Assembly (NCBI GenBank): GCA_001778355.1
Contig: MFGS01000102.1
Span: forward strand, 214 to 27,156
DNA from: Candidatus Firestonebacteria bacterium RIFOXYA2_FULL_40_8
GTDB taxonomy: Bacteria > Oederibacteriota > D2-FULL-39-29
DNA: 26,943 bases
Reading direction: 5' to 3'
The notes below the pieces were generated by a model. That model searched no databases. It saw nothing but the letters and a program-made list of their open reading frames with translations, and had not been told where the DNA came from. A program made the translations under genes and the position numbers. Numbering within the stretch: the stretch's first letter is position 1; each line of letters begins with the position of its first letter. Positions 6,655-14,107 of this stretch are shown piece after piece.

Positions 6655-7224
6655 ATGAAGAAACTTCAAGGCAGAATACTTTCATGCTATAGGAATGGTT
6701 CTATTCGCAGAAGAGGGATTTATAACAATGGAAAACTGTTGGCGGAAGAATTATTTCCCTATAATGATTTTCTCGATGAACGAAGGGGTTTGATCCCTGA
6801 TGGTGAAGTTGTCTATAGAGACAAGCAGGGGCGGATAAGTGAAATCTGTCATTACATGAATAACAAGCTCAATGGTAAGAGTATCCACTATGACAAAGGG
6901 TGGCTTTATTCAATTGTCTATTGGAAAGATGATGTTTTACACGGTCCACAGGTGTACTATGACAGAAAAGGATTCAAATATGCTTGGAAGACAAAAAAGC
7001 ATGGACAGCTTCATGGAAAGTATTACTGGAGGGTTGGCAATTATACTATAGTTAGGACCTACAACAATGGCAAGAGAATCGGGAAAGTCAGAGTATTTTA
7101 TAAGAACGGCAAGGAATTTCTCATAAATCACGATTTGTCATTTGGAGTGATCTTGCAAATCCTAGTTGTCATCAAACAGGAAGTCCGTAAAGCAGAATTA
7201 AGGCTTTGCCGCTCAAACCAATAA
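6655..7224 (+). CDS. MORN-type repeat protein
   Basis: This 189-residue protein starts at ATG 6655 after a strong AAAGGAGGA site, 28 bases downstream of the polymerase gene. It shows repeated units of about 20-24 residues with the pattern Y-x-N/K-G-K/R followed by aromatic residues (IYNNGKLLAEE, HYMNNKLNGKSIHY, YWKDDVLHGPQVYY, GQLHGKYYW, TYNNGKRIGKVRVFYKNGKEF). This matches MORN/YwqK-like variants, which form beta-hairpin ladders that mediate protein or lipid contacts and are common as immunity or scaffold proteins. No signal peptide or membrane helix is evident. Its link to the polymerase is positional only. Confidence 0.7.
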   Translation: MKKLQGRILSCYRNGSIRRRGIYNNGKLLAEELFPYNDFLDERRGLIPDGEVVYRDKQGRISEICHYMNNKLNGKSIHYDKGWLYSIVYWKDDVLHGPQVYYDRKGFKYAWKTKKHGQLHGKYYWRVGNYTIVRTYNNGKRIGKVRVFYKNGKEFLINHDLSFGVILQILVVIKQEVRKAELRLCRSNQ

Positions 7225-7225
7225 T

Positions 7226-7262
7226 GGGTCTATAAGTAACATAAGTAACCACAGACCCTGTT
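7226..7262 (+). terminator. Possible terminator enclosing motif A
   Basis: GGGTCT (7226-7231) pairs with AGACCC (7253-7258) and is followed by TGTTTT. The loop of 21 bases contains the motif A repeat. The stem is short, so strength is uncertain. Confidence 0.4.
7232..7250 (+). repeat. Motif A copy 3
   Basis: ATAAGTAACATAAGTAACC, seven bases after the stop codon of the MORN-type gene. It is followed 13 bases later by a motif B array, forming the compound A-B signal. Confidence 0.7.
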
Positions 7263-7263
7263 T

Positions 7264-7289
7264 TGTGCACCTTGTGCAGCTGTGCAGCT
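7264..7289 (+). repeat. Motif B array 2
   Basis: TGTGCACCT, TGTGCAGC (one base short) and TGTGCAGCT in tandem. It lies 37 bases upstream of the -35 of the next promoter. Confidence 0.75.
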
Positions 7290-7325
7290 AATTATGAGAT
7301 ATTCACTCTTGCATTACTTCCTTCA

Positions 7326-7354
7326 TTGAAACTGCCTTCCTGAACTGATACAAT
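7326..7354 (+). promoter_or_regulatory. Promoter of the ST7-like gene
   Basis: TTGAAA at 7326-7331, a 17-base spacer and TACAAT at 7349-7354, followed by ACAGGAGC as ribosome site before ATG 7377. Confidence 0.7.
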
Positions 7355-7376
7355 ATTAAACAACAGGAGCAGTAAA

Positions 7377-8393
7377 ATGAAAGAAAAGGAAGAGAGTAAA
7401 GGAAAAAGCAAGAAGATCCCTGACCCAAGAGCTCTTGAGAAGATGACCTCTGATATTTCCAGAAAGCTTTCTGAACAGAACTTTAACACCATTGAGGAAG
7501 CTCGTGAGTATTTAAACTCAGTAGTTAAATCCGGTAAAGTCGAGAAAGTCCCTCCAAAAACCGCTGGCAACTATTCCCAAGATATCATGTATGAAGCCTT
7601 TGATACAGAAGACCCGGTTGAAAGGATCAAGCTGGCTGAAGAAGCTCTTTCAATAAACAAAGATTGTGTTGACGCTTATGTACTGCTTGCCGAAGAGAAA
7701 GCCAAAGACATTTCCGAGAAACTCTCATATTATAAAATGGGTGTGGAAGCCGGTGAGAAAACTCTTGGAGAGTTCTATTTTAAAGAAAACGCTGGATATT
7801 TTTGGGGTTTGATGGAAACCAGGCCTTATATGAGAGCAAAGCTGGGTTTGGCTATGGTCTTATGGAGTGCCGGGCTTTTAAAAGATGCTGAAAAGCACTG
7901 CATTGAGATGCTTGTATTAAACGAGGGAGACAACCAAGGTGTCAGGTACACCCTTGTTGATATTTTGGCGGAATCTCAGAAGTTCAAAGAGCTTGAGATA
8001 CTGTTAGAAGAATACAAAGATGATTGTGGAGCAGAACTCCTGTTTAATGGTGTGCTTTCCTCATTTGTACTTCACGGAAATTGTCAAAAGACAATCGATA
8101 GGCTTAAGAAAGCGCAGAAATCAAACCCATATGTACCGGAATATCTTGCCGGTGTAAAATCGATAGGAAGGTTTAAGGGAAGCCAGGAATACTGCACTAT
8201 GGGTTCAGAGGAAGAAGCAAGATCTTTGGCCGATAGAATGATTAATAGCTGGAAGAAGTTACCTGCGGCTGTTGCATGGCTGAAAAGTGTTTATGGGTAC
8301 GATAAACCGAAATCAGAAAGGAATGACCCTTGCCTGTGCGGCAGCGGCAAGAAATACAAGAAGTGCTGCGGGATGAATGATTCGTTAAAATAA
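7377..8393 (+). CDS. ST7-like helical-repeat protein with C-terminal SEC-C zinc motif
   Basis: The 338-residue protein starts at ATG 7377 after CAGGAGC. Most of it is helical, with TPR-like pairs from residue about 75 to 290 (AEEALSINKDCVDAYVLLAEE; YMRAKLGLAMVLWSAGLLKDAEKH; LNEGDNQGVRYTLVDILAE), the arrangement of the ST7 family. The C-terminus is a SEC-C motif with C319, C321, C330 and C331 (NDPCLCGSGKKYKKCCG), a small zinc-binding site that in SecA contacts SecB and ribosomes. The N-terminal 60 residues are charged and probably disordered. Proteins of this kind serve as adaptors, often for chaperones or proteases, which would fit the Ubl/AAA+ cassette downstream, but that link is my inference. 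Confidence 0.8.
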   Translation: MKEKEESKGKSKKIPDPRALEKMTSDISRKLSEQNFNTIEEAREYLNSVVKSGKVEKVPPKTAGNYSQDIMYEAFDTEDPVERIKLAEEALSINKDCVDAYVLLAEEKAKDISEKLSYYKMGVEAGEKTLGEFYFKENAGYFWGLMETRPYMRAKLGLAMVLWSAGLLKDAEKHCIEMLVLNEGDNQGVRYTLVDILAESQKFKELEILLEEYKDDCGAELLFNGVLSSFVLHGNCQKTIDRLKKAQKSNPYVPEYLAGVKSIGRFKGSQEYCTMGSEEEARSLADRMINSWKKLPAAVAWLKSVYGYDKPKSERNDPCLCGSGKKYKKCCGMNDSLK

Positions 8394-8474
8394 CTGGGGA
8401 TGTATCAAGATAAAAGATTAGGGTAAAATTATTAGCAACTATAGGTGGCTGGCTTAAAAAGGAAGGTGGTTGGG

Positions 8475-9383
8475 GTGGATTGGACCATAGTAGGAATAAT
8501 TGGGCTTATAGCGGCAGTGTTTGCAATTATAGATTATTTGTTGCATTGGGGTGTTTTTTCATGGACAGGAAGACGTATATCGAGTATTTTTAGACGACAT
8601 GAAATTGATCAAGGGGTATTTAAAGACTGGAAAATAAGCCGTGGGCCTTGGACCTCAGATGGCAAAAGCTTGATGATTGATTGCCCTCATGTTCTTGGCG
8701 ACGCTTATTATATTTGGAATAGCAAAGGCTTTTCGTCACAAATGGCTATTAGTTTCAGATTGAAATTCCTTAAGAGATATCCTATTGATTTTCGAATAGC
8801 TATTTTTGCCAGCAGATTAGGCGAAGGTTATAATAAAGCATCTAAACATCTTATGTTTCTTGCTCCATGGGAAGGAGGCGACTACAGGATAGACGGTATT
8901 AATAAAGAGAAAGGGATAGAGCAGTTCTTGCCTCAAATAAAAGATATGGCTCCCGTGCTTATTGATAAAGAATACAAATATGATCTTATAATTTCATCTA
9001 ACAATGTACAGCTCAAGATAGATGATAAAATTATTCTGGAAAAGACAACCGAGGAGCTTAAGAATTATTTTGTTGAACCTTTTTACTGGGGTTTTTCGTC
9101 AGTTGGAGGGAGTCTTGGAGTCAGTGGGTTGGAAATCTTATATGCTTTAAGCATACAGGAAACGGATTATCTAATCAACAATATCGACAAGGAGTCTGCA
9201 AAGCAAGTCGCAAACGATTTCCCAAACAAGCATGGTTTTACCGCAGCTCGATGGTGCTTAAAAGAAAACCTTTTTCGATATAAAGATGAAAAGGGTTACA
9301 GACTTTGCAGGTATGTTGACATATACGGTTCTAATTGTTTGCCCAAATTTGGAGATATGTTCTTAATGGTAAAACAGAATTAA
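8475..9383 (+). CDS. Single-pass membrane protein with possible concanavalin-like jelly-roll domain
   Basis: The frame is open from GTG 8445; I prefer GTG 8475 because GGAAGG lies eight bases before it. That start puts a membrane helix (WTIVGIIGLIAAVFAIIDYLL) at the very N-terminus, with no cleavage site evident. The middle region (residues about 50-220) is rich in beta-strands, including GPWTSDGKSLMIDCP, AISFRLKF, FRIAIFASRLGEGYNK and FYWGFSSVGGSLGVSGLEIL. This resembles DUF1080/LamG-type sugar-binding domains. The last 80 residues form a separate domain with GFTAARWCLKENLF and three further cysteines. It lies 16-28 bases before the next gene, which carries a similar beta domain, so the two probably work together. 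Confidence 0.55.
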   Translation: MDWTIVGIIGLIAAVFAIIDYLLHWGVFSWTGRRISSIFRRHEIDQGVFKDWKISRGPWTSDGKSLMIDCPHVLGDAYYIWNSKGFSSQMAISFRLKFLKRYPIDFRIAIFASRLGEGYNKASKHLMFLAPWEGGDYRIDGINKEKGIEQFLPQIKDMAPVLIDKEYKYDLIISSNNVQLKIDDKIILEKTTEELKNYFVEPFYWGFSSVGGSLGVSGLEILYALSIQETDYLINNIDKESAKQVANDFPNKHGFTAARWCLKENLFRYKDEKGYRLCRYVDIYGSNCLPKFGDMFLMVKQN

Positions 9384-9411
9384 CTAGCACATCTTAGTCG
9401 TGGAGAATCTA

Positions 9412-10506
9412 ATGTCAGAGAAGAAGAGAAAAGTATTCTTAATAATTCCCGATAATTCGTATGGATATCGCATACAGAGGGAACGATTAGAAAGAATTGT
9501 CCATGCTGCTGGCTGTTTGCCAGTTACACTTGATCGCAGTGTCAGCGCAGAAATTCTCTGGAAACAGCTAGTGGATGGATTGTCAAAGTCACATCTTTTT
9601 ATAGGAGATATAACTTATCACCGTCCAAATGTTCCTTTAGAAGTAGGCATTGTCTTAGGTCTTTCCGAAAAAGAATCAAATAAAAGAAAGGATATTCTTC
9701 TGGTCAATGCCCCTTTTGATGAAGGTAGTATACCCTCGGATTTATTAGGCTTACGAATAGAAAGATATTCGACGATTCTTGAGCTAGAATCACACGTTAT
9801 TAAATGGTTGTCAGATAGGCTGAATAAAGTTATTGAGTATAAGCAAGAATCAGAATGCGTTTTTGAGGAGCGTTTTTTTAATCACAATAAATTTCACAAG
9901 GAATGGTCTGTTCCACGATTTGTAAATGTATCTTTAACCTCTGATGGTTTGCTAATAAATGGTGGGTGGTTGCCAGTTTCAACGAAACACTTGTTATTCT
10001 CGAAATACGAAATGAATGTTACTTTCAGGCTTGAGAATAGAAATATAGGTGTTTGTTTTAATGTCCCTCCCGGAAATAGCAGTGTAAAGAGCAGATTCCT
10101 TATGTTGAATATGCAGAGAACGGACGATGGTAATAAATGGCAAATCGTGCCACATTTATACGATTTCGGGGACATGCATGATAGAATTATAACAAGTGGC
10201 GGCAGCTGGGGTTTTAATGCAGGCTACTGGGTTTATGATCCAAATAATGGACATCAAAACTACATTTTGAGCGAAAATCAAAGATGGACTGAGTTACTAT
10301 TCAAGGTTAATGGTTCGAAGATTTCTGTTTACGATAAGAATAACAGTAATTCTCTGATTTATGAAATTGATTATGATGTAATATCTGAAGGACAATTTAT
10401 AATCCCAAAGTCTGGAGGTGTCGGATTTAGATGTTCTGGGTATTCCGAAATTCCTGGCGGAGAAGCAGCAACAATCAGAGGTGTTATTGTAAACCAGCTA
10501 GCATAA
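9412..10506 (+). CDS. Nucleoside 2-deoxyribosyltransferase/TIR-like domain fused to a jelly-roll domain
   Basis: I place the start at ATG 9412 with GGAG eight bases upstream (364 residues). Residues 6-140 form a Rossmann-like domain: KVFLIIPDN, a helix, then LFIGDITYHRPNVPLEVGIV at about 62-81. The D-x-T...NPN-x-x-x-E-x-G pattern defines nucleoside 2-deoxyribosyltransferase-like and related STIR/TIR proteins that cleave or bind N-glycosidic nucleotides. Residues about 150-364 form a beta-rich domain ending in a strand pattern like DUF1080 (GGVGFRCSGYSE then ATIRGVIV). The fusion suggests a ligand-binding domain coupled to a nucleotide-cleaving effector. The E in LEVG is the plausible catalytic residue. 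No membrane segment is visible; it may associate with the membrane protein before it. Confidence 0.65.
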   Translation: MSEKKRKVFLIIPDNSYGYRIQRERLERIVHAAGCLPVTLDRSVSAEILWKQLVDGLSKSHLFIGDITYHRPNVPLEVGIVLGLSEKESNKRKDILLVNAPFDEGSIPSDLLGLRIERYSTILELESHVIKWLSDRLNKVIEYKQESECVFEERFFNHNKFHKEWSVPRFVNVSLTSDGLLINGGWLPVSTKHLLFSKYEMNVTFRLENRNIGVCFNVPPGNSSVKSRFLMLNMQRTDDGNKWQIVPHLYDFGDMHDRIITSGGSWGFNAGYWVYDPNNGHQNYILSENQRWTELLFKVNGSKISVYDKNNSNSLIYEIDYDVISEGQFIIPKSGGVGFRCSGYSEIPGGEAATIRGVIVNQLA

Positions 10507-10539
10507 TGTTTTGTTGAAAAGTAATCGTATTTATCTTGT

Positions 10540-11076
10540 ATGATTGATACGATTGTTGTCCAGAATCTAAGAACACAGAAAGACAGAATATTCTACAATT
10601 CTGTCCGCCACACCATAGACCATCTGCAAAACTTCCTTGTCAATGAACCTCCAGCTTGTATTTCCAAGGAAAAGATAACCGATTCCCGTTCTGCATATAA
10701 GCTATGCAAGAACATGGAATTGTTGGATAAGGAAGAATTCCGCATCCTTATTCTGGATACCCTTAATCAGTTTCAGCGTATTGAAACCATATCTATTGGC
10801 ACCGTCAATTCCGATTTAGTATCCCCAAGAGAAGTTTACCGGACAGCATTGCTTTATGACGCTGTAAATATTATCGGTGTTCATAACCACCCCAGCGGTT
10901 CTGCTGAACCCTCAGAGCCGGACATTAAAATCACAAAAGATTTATGTAAGGCAGGTAAACTTGTTAATATTAAACTGCTCGACCACCTTGTTATTGGCAA
11001 TCACTGTTACTCAAGCTTTGCAGATTTAGGGTTACTACCCAGAGAATCCAAAAATGATACAGGGGTGATTGGCTGA
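10540..11076 (+). CDS. RadC-like JAMM/MPN-domain protein
   Basis: The protein has 178 residues from ATG 10540; no ribosome site is visible and a TATTTA block ends six bases upstream. Residues about 45-165 match the RadC JAB domain: the metal site H115-x-H117-x7-S125-x2-D128 (GVHNHPSGSAEPSEPD) is complete. The N-terminal helix-hairpin-helix domain of chromosomal RadC is absent and replaced by about 45 unrelated residues. Shortened RadC proteins are common on plasmids, phages and islands; their biochemical role is unsettled. A second JAMM protein, clearly of the deubiquitinase-like type, is 2.8 kb downstream, so a role in Ubl processing is possible but unproven. Stop and next start overlap (ATGA), implying translational coupling. 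Confidence 0.85.
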   Translation: MIDTIVVQNLRTQKDRIFYNSVRHTIDHLQNFLVNEPPACISKEKITDSRSAYKLCKNMELLDKEEFRILILDTLNQFQRIETISIGTVNSDLVSPREVYRTALLYDAVNIIGVHNHPSGSAEPSEPDIKITKDLCKAGKLVNIKLLDHLVIGNHCYSSFADLGLLPRESKNDTGVIG

Positions 11077-11522
11077 TGAGAACATACAACGAGCTTTTTA
11101 AACAATGTGATGAGCTTGGAATCCCTATTGACCCTTCAAATGGGTACACCAAGGAAGGTTTAGAGAATCTCATAAGAAACCACCAGAAAGATCAGTCAAA
11201 AGCGAGTTCTGTGAAAGGATGGGAAGTTATTTCGACATACACCATGGAACAAGCATTATCAGACGGCATACTTGTTAAGTGTGGCTGGGCTATATCAGGT
11301 AAAGTCAAAGCCCCTGTGGTATTCACCTCAAATCTATTTTATTCCGGTGGCTATACGGATGCAGACAAGAGGTTAAAGCTCATTAAGCTTGGGCTAGAAT
11401 CGTTGCAGAAGCCCGACAAAGAAGACGACGGCTATAGGAAATTACGAGTCCTTGAACAGAATAAGATTTGGGTTATCGAAGACGGTACCGGCATTACCTT
11501 TATGCGCCCTGAGGACTACTAA
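11076..11522 (+). CDS. Uncharacterised small protein, DUF6573-like
   Basis: The 148-residue protein starts at ATG 11076, overlapping the stop codon of the RadC-like gene by one base. The central stretch (YTMEQALSDGILVKCGWAIS followed by APVVFTSNLF) and the end (IWVIEDGTGITFMRPEDY) resemble small plasmid proteins annotated as DUF6573, which I recall as having an RxxALxDGxLVD core and a final LPED. The first 45 residues look like a separate helical domain (YNELFKQCDELGI). No catalytic motif can be seen. Coupling to the RadC-like gene suggests a shared role. Confidence 0.6.
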   Translation: MRTYNELFKQCDELGIPIDPSNGYTKEGLENLIRNHQKDQSKASSVKGWEVISTYTMEQALSDGILVKCGWAISGKVKAPVVFTSNLFYSGGYTDADKRLKLIKLGLESLQKPDKEDDGYRKLRVLEQNKIWVIEDGTGITFMRPEDY

Positions 11523-11530
11523 CCAGAAGT

Positions 11531-11550
11531 ATAAGTAACCTAATGTAACC
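11531..11550 (+). repeat. Motif A copy 4, stop codons in all three forward frames
   Basis: ATAAGTAACCTAATGTAACC, eight bases after the stop codon of the DUF6573-like gene. Its TAA triplets at 11532, 11536, 11541 and 11546 cover all three forward frames. Confidence 0.7.
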
Positions 11551-11560
11551 TCATCCGCCG

Positions 11561-11587
11561 TGTTCATCATGTGCAGCTTGTGCACCT
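11561..11587 (+). repeat. Motif B array 3
   Basis: TGTTCATCA, TGTGCAGCT and TGTGCACCT in tandem, ten bases after motif A and 12 bases before the -35 of the Ubl operon promoter. Confidence 0.75.
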
Positions 11588-11598
11588 GTTTTAGAATC

Positions 11599-11627
11599 TT
11601 ACCTACCTTATTCGATAAAGCTATTAT
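11599..11627 (+). promoter_or_regulatory. Promoter of the Ubl operon
   Basis: TTACCT (11599-11604), a 17-base spacer and TATTAT (11622-11627). A second TATTAT occurs at 11647-11652 inside a CCGTATTATT block that recurs before genes at 4740 and 15389. The gene itself has a strong AAAGGAGG site. Confidence 0.5.
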
Positions 11628-11686
11628 GCAATTCCTGCGTTTACCGTATTATTTATTAGGACATAAAGCAAAAGGAGGTTAAGCCA

Positions 11687-11884
11687 ATGGAAAACAGACC
11701 TACAGCGGTAAAGAACAGAATTGCCAAATACCTTGATTATGAGGTCGAGGTGGGGAATGACGAAACCCCGGAGCAGGTCAAAACTAACCTGTCAGAGATT
11801 TTCCCTGAGATATCCCATGCTAAATACACCCAACATCCTGATGGGACTATTGAGTTTGAGGTAGTAGCTGGAACTAAGGGGTAA
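11687..11884 (+). CDS. Ubiquitin-like protein, PRTRC system protein C family
   Basis: This 65-residue protein starts at ATG 11687 after AAAGGAGG. Residues 26-65 match the pattern of PRTRC protein C: TPEQV (27-31), a FPEI turn (39-42), a beta-hairpin with PDGTIEFEV (51-59) and the family's C-terminal AGTKG (61-65). The protein ends in a free glycine with no extension, as a mature ubiquitin-like modifier does. In related bacterial systems this small beta-grasp protein is the predicted conjugated modifier. The genes downstream encode E2-like, JAMM and E1-like partners, which strongly supports the role. No lysine-linked target can be read from sequence. The N-terminus (NRIAKYLDYEVEV) would supply the first beta-grasp strand. 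Confidence 0.82.
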   Translation: MENRPTAVKNRIAKYLDYEVEVGNDETPEQVKTNLSEIFPEISHAKYTQHPDGTIEFEVVAGTKG

Positions 11885-11888
11885 GGAC

Positions 11889-12125
11889 ATGGATAATATC
11901 TTCAAGGAGTCGGATATTGACTTCCAAAGGAAGATCAACAGGGCGAAGCAGTTCCTTACTATCTTTAATAAAAAGGATCTGGCTATTGATTCTTTAACTT
12001 CAAAGAAGATAGGTCGATACACAGCCCTGTTTTGTGAGTTACTATCGTGCAACACTCAGATTGAAACAATTGAAGATTCTTTGCTCTCTTCTAAGAGTGA
12101 GTGTATAAGCGAGGGGTATATCTGA
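11889..12125 (+). CDS. Small helical protein of the Ubl operon
   Basis: The protein has 78 residues from ATG 11889, four bases after the Ubl stop, with GGGGTAAGGA as ribosome site. It looks entirely helical (IDFQRKINRAKQFLTIFNK; YTALFCELLSCNTQIETIEDSLLSS) and has two cysteines four residues apart. I do not recognise the family. Its position, between the Ubl and the conjugation enzymes and tightly packed, argues for a dedicated component such as an adaptor or substrate. Confidence 0.65.
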   Translation: MDNIFKESDIDFQRKINRAKQFLTIFNKKDLAIDSLTSKKIGRYTALFCELLSCNTQIETIEDSLLSSKSECISEGYI

Positions 12126-12127
12126 TT

Positions 12128-12718
12128 ATGGCTAATAATCCGACTGCTTCCGACATAGTTAATGCACTTAACCGCCTGGCGTATGTTTCCTTTATGAAAG
12201 ACGCCAAAACATTAGGCTATGTTTCTAGTAAGCAGAATGTTCCTGTCAAAGTATCGCCTCAGAGTATCAGCCATAACCTACGGAAACTTTTAAAATCCCT
12301 GATAAAAGAAGATGTAAGCATTTCAAAGTTCAGATCTGCATTTCGCTGGCATGTAGAAGTTTTACAGAAGCAGGAATACGGAGACTCCGATTTTAGAGAA
12401 TACATTTCCAACAATGACATGATGAAAAAGCATTTCCACACTCAAAGCAATAACTTTGACGGATTGTTCCGCTGTTCCTTGGAGCTGTTTTCATTGCAGA
12501 GACATTCTGGTCAGCGCTATCTGGAATATAATCAAGGCTTTGTCACAGAGCTTAAGTCTTACATGGACAAGATCACCAAGTTAAAAGAGCTCCTACCATC
12601 TTTGTATAACCAATTCGTTGAGAAGGAAGCAAAGTTCAAGAAACAGTTGCAGGAAAGGTATATTGCTATTGCAAATAAGAAGAAAGGCATGAACGATATT
12701 AGGAGTGCTTCAGCATGA
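12128..12718 (+). CDS. Helical protein of unknown function in the Ubl operon
   Basis: I place the start at ATG 12128 (196 residues) with GAGGGG about ten bases before; an in-frame GTG at 12101 inside the preceding gene is less likely. The protein is charged and mostly helical, ending in a long coiled-coil-like stretch (ELKSYMDKITKLKELLPSLY, then EKEAKFKKQLQERYIAIANKKKG). I see no catalytic motif. It is not obviously any of the canonical PRTRC proteins D, E or F. The next start codon overlaps its stop (ATGA), so it is translationally coupled to the E2-like protein. Confidence 0.7.
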   Translation: MANNPTASDIVNALNRLAYVSFMKDAKTLGYVSSKQNVPVKVSPQSISHNLRKLLKSLIKEDVSISKFRSAFRWHVEVLQKQEYGDSDFREYISNNDMMKKHFHTQSNNFDGLFRCSLELFSLQRHSGQRYLEYNQGFVTELKSYMDKITKLKELLPSLYNQFVEKEAKFKKQLQERYIAIANKKKGMNDIRSASA

Positions 12719-13377
12719 CCACAATCCAATTAGAGACATATGGTGTCCGAGTAGAACTTCAGGACGAGAACAATAAGAAGCAATACCGCTATTTATCTCC
12801 GACCCGCTTCAAGGAGATAGTCTTGCGTGAAACTAAGTTTGACAGCGGCTTACTGCCTTCCGGTACTTTATCCTATCAGAGAACAGGATCCGGTGAGAAG
12901 ATTGCATTGCTTCGCCCTGATCAGATAGTTAAGGTCAAATACCTTAATAATAAAGCTGATGGTGCGCCAGTTGTGTTTGACTTTCAGGTGCCTTTGCCGC
13001 CCTTACTGTGGATTTATGAGGTAAACTCCAGCAGGCAGTTATTTTCCACTAAAGTCTTTGCTATAATGAAAGAGGGCGTAATAGATAATACCATGCTTTA
13101 TAAAGCGCCTTTTTCTAATGTACACCCGAACGGCGAGGTCTGTTGGGGTACTGCCGGTAACCTGATAGACAAGCCGTTTAAATCCCTGTCTGGACTGTCT
13201 TCTTTACCAAGGATATTCTTTCTGTGCCCATTTAATGAGGATCTATTCAATGACGGGAACGGAACCCGTATGCTTAATTGGTTTAAAGCGTACGACGGTA
13301 AACAGGAATTCCCTTACAGCGAATTAAAACCGTATGGTATTTATAGCGAGGTGTTGAATGGTAAAGTCAATCGTTAG
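12715..13377 (+). CDS. E2-like conjugating protein, PRTRC system protein B family
   Basis: The 220-residue protein starts at ATG 12715, overlapping the previous stop. The C-terminal half carries the PRTRC-B signature: PLPPLLWI (93-100), a strand with FAIMK, then TMLYKAPFSNVHPNGEVCWG (126-145). Cys143 sits where E2-like members of this family have their conserved cysteine, after an AP-F-NV element. A following segment (LPRIFFLCPFNEDLF, 165-178) matches the family's FF-x-S/T-x-F region. It would accept the Ubl from the E1-like protein encoded two genes later. The N-terminal 85 residues form a beta-rich domain of unknown role. The next gene overlaps its 3' end by 20 bases. Confidence 0.85.
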   Translation: MTTIQLETYGVRVELQDENNKKQYRYLSPTRFKEIVLRETKFDSGLLPSGTLSYQRTGSGEKIALLRPDQIVKVKYLNNKADGAPVVFDFQVPLPPLLWIYEVNSSRQLFSTKVFAIMKEGVIDNTMLYKAPFSNVHPNGEVCWGTAGNLIDKPFKSLSGLSSLPRIFFLCPFNEDLFNDGNGTRMLNWFKAYDGKQEFPYSELKPYGIYSEVLNGKVNR

Positions 13378-14104
13378 TCAACTGGTGAATCACAGTATTG
13401 GGCTTCCAAAGAAACTTAATAGGCCCGTGAACTATATCTTATGTGGTACCGGAGCTAAAGAAATCAGAGAAACTGAGCTGGGTACTTTTGTCGTAACCCC
13501 GAAAGAAATAGTCGGCTTAGAGAAGATACAGGAAGGCTTTAAGATGAAACTGCCAAAAATCCCTATTGGCTTGCTGCTGACCTGTCTGAGCTTTTTCAAG
13601 AAAGTCTATCTTAAACATCAGACAGAAGCGCTTCTTCAAATCTTCTGGGATTGTAAAAGTAAGTCCTTCTATATACACTGTCCTGCTCAACAGGTAGGCC
13701 CTGCTTCTGTTAAGTTTGAACATAATACAGCAATGGAGAAGGAGAACATCCTGGCTTTAGAAATTCACAGTCATGGTAATATGCAGGCTTTCTTTTCCTC
13801 TACAGATGACGGGGATGAAAAGGCTACCAGGCTTTATGCTGTAGCAGGGCAGATAACAGAACCATTACCTCAACTTAAGTTACGCGCCTGCTGTGGTACG
13901 GCTTCGATTCCAATATCTTTAGAGGATATCTTTGACCTGGCTTCAGAAGTTTCCGATAAATGGTTTAAGGAGCTTAAAACTGTGAAAGACGATGATCAAA
14001 CAGAACTGGATCTGCTGTTATACGGCAGCAGCATGGAGCGTGATCTCCCTGGCTTTGGCAAGGATCTGAACAAGCTGGGGTTTACTCTTGGTGAGGACAT
14101 ATAG
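13358..14104 (+). CDS. JAMM metalloprotease, PRTRC system protein A-like (predicted deubiquitinase-like)
   Basis: The protein has 248 residues from ATG 13358, a start inside the E2-like gene with GAGGTG as ribosome site. It has a complete JAMM motif: E135, H137-x-H139, then seven residues, S147 and D150 (EIHSHGNMQAFFSSTDDGDE). The AFFSSxDD sequence is typical of the PRTRC-A JAB domain. The preceding region (ILCGTGAKEIRETELGTFVV and IPIGLLLTCLSFFKKV) forms the N-terminal part seen in this family. The expected role is to trim the Ubl or remove it from targets, with a catalytic zinc. All metal ligands are present. Because the Ubl already ends in Gly, deconjugation is more likely than precursor maturation. 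Confidence 0.88.
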   Translation: MVKSIVSQLVNHSIGLPKKLNRPVNYILCGTGAKEIRETELGTFVVTPKEIVGLEKIQEGFKMKLPKIPIGLLLTCLSFFKKVYLKHQTEALLQIFWDCKSKSFYIHCPAQQVGPASVKFEHNTAMEKENILALEIHSHGNMQAFFSSTDDGDEKATRLYAVAGQITEPLPQLKLRACCGTASIPISLEDIFDLASEVSDKWFKELKTVKDDDQTELDLLLYGSSMERDLPGFGKDLNKLGFTLGEDI

Positions 14105-14107
14105 CTT

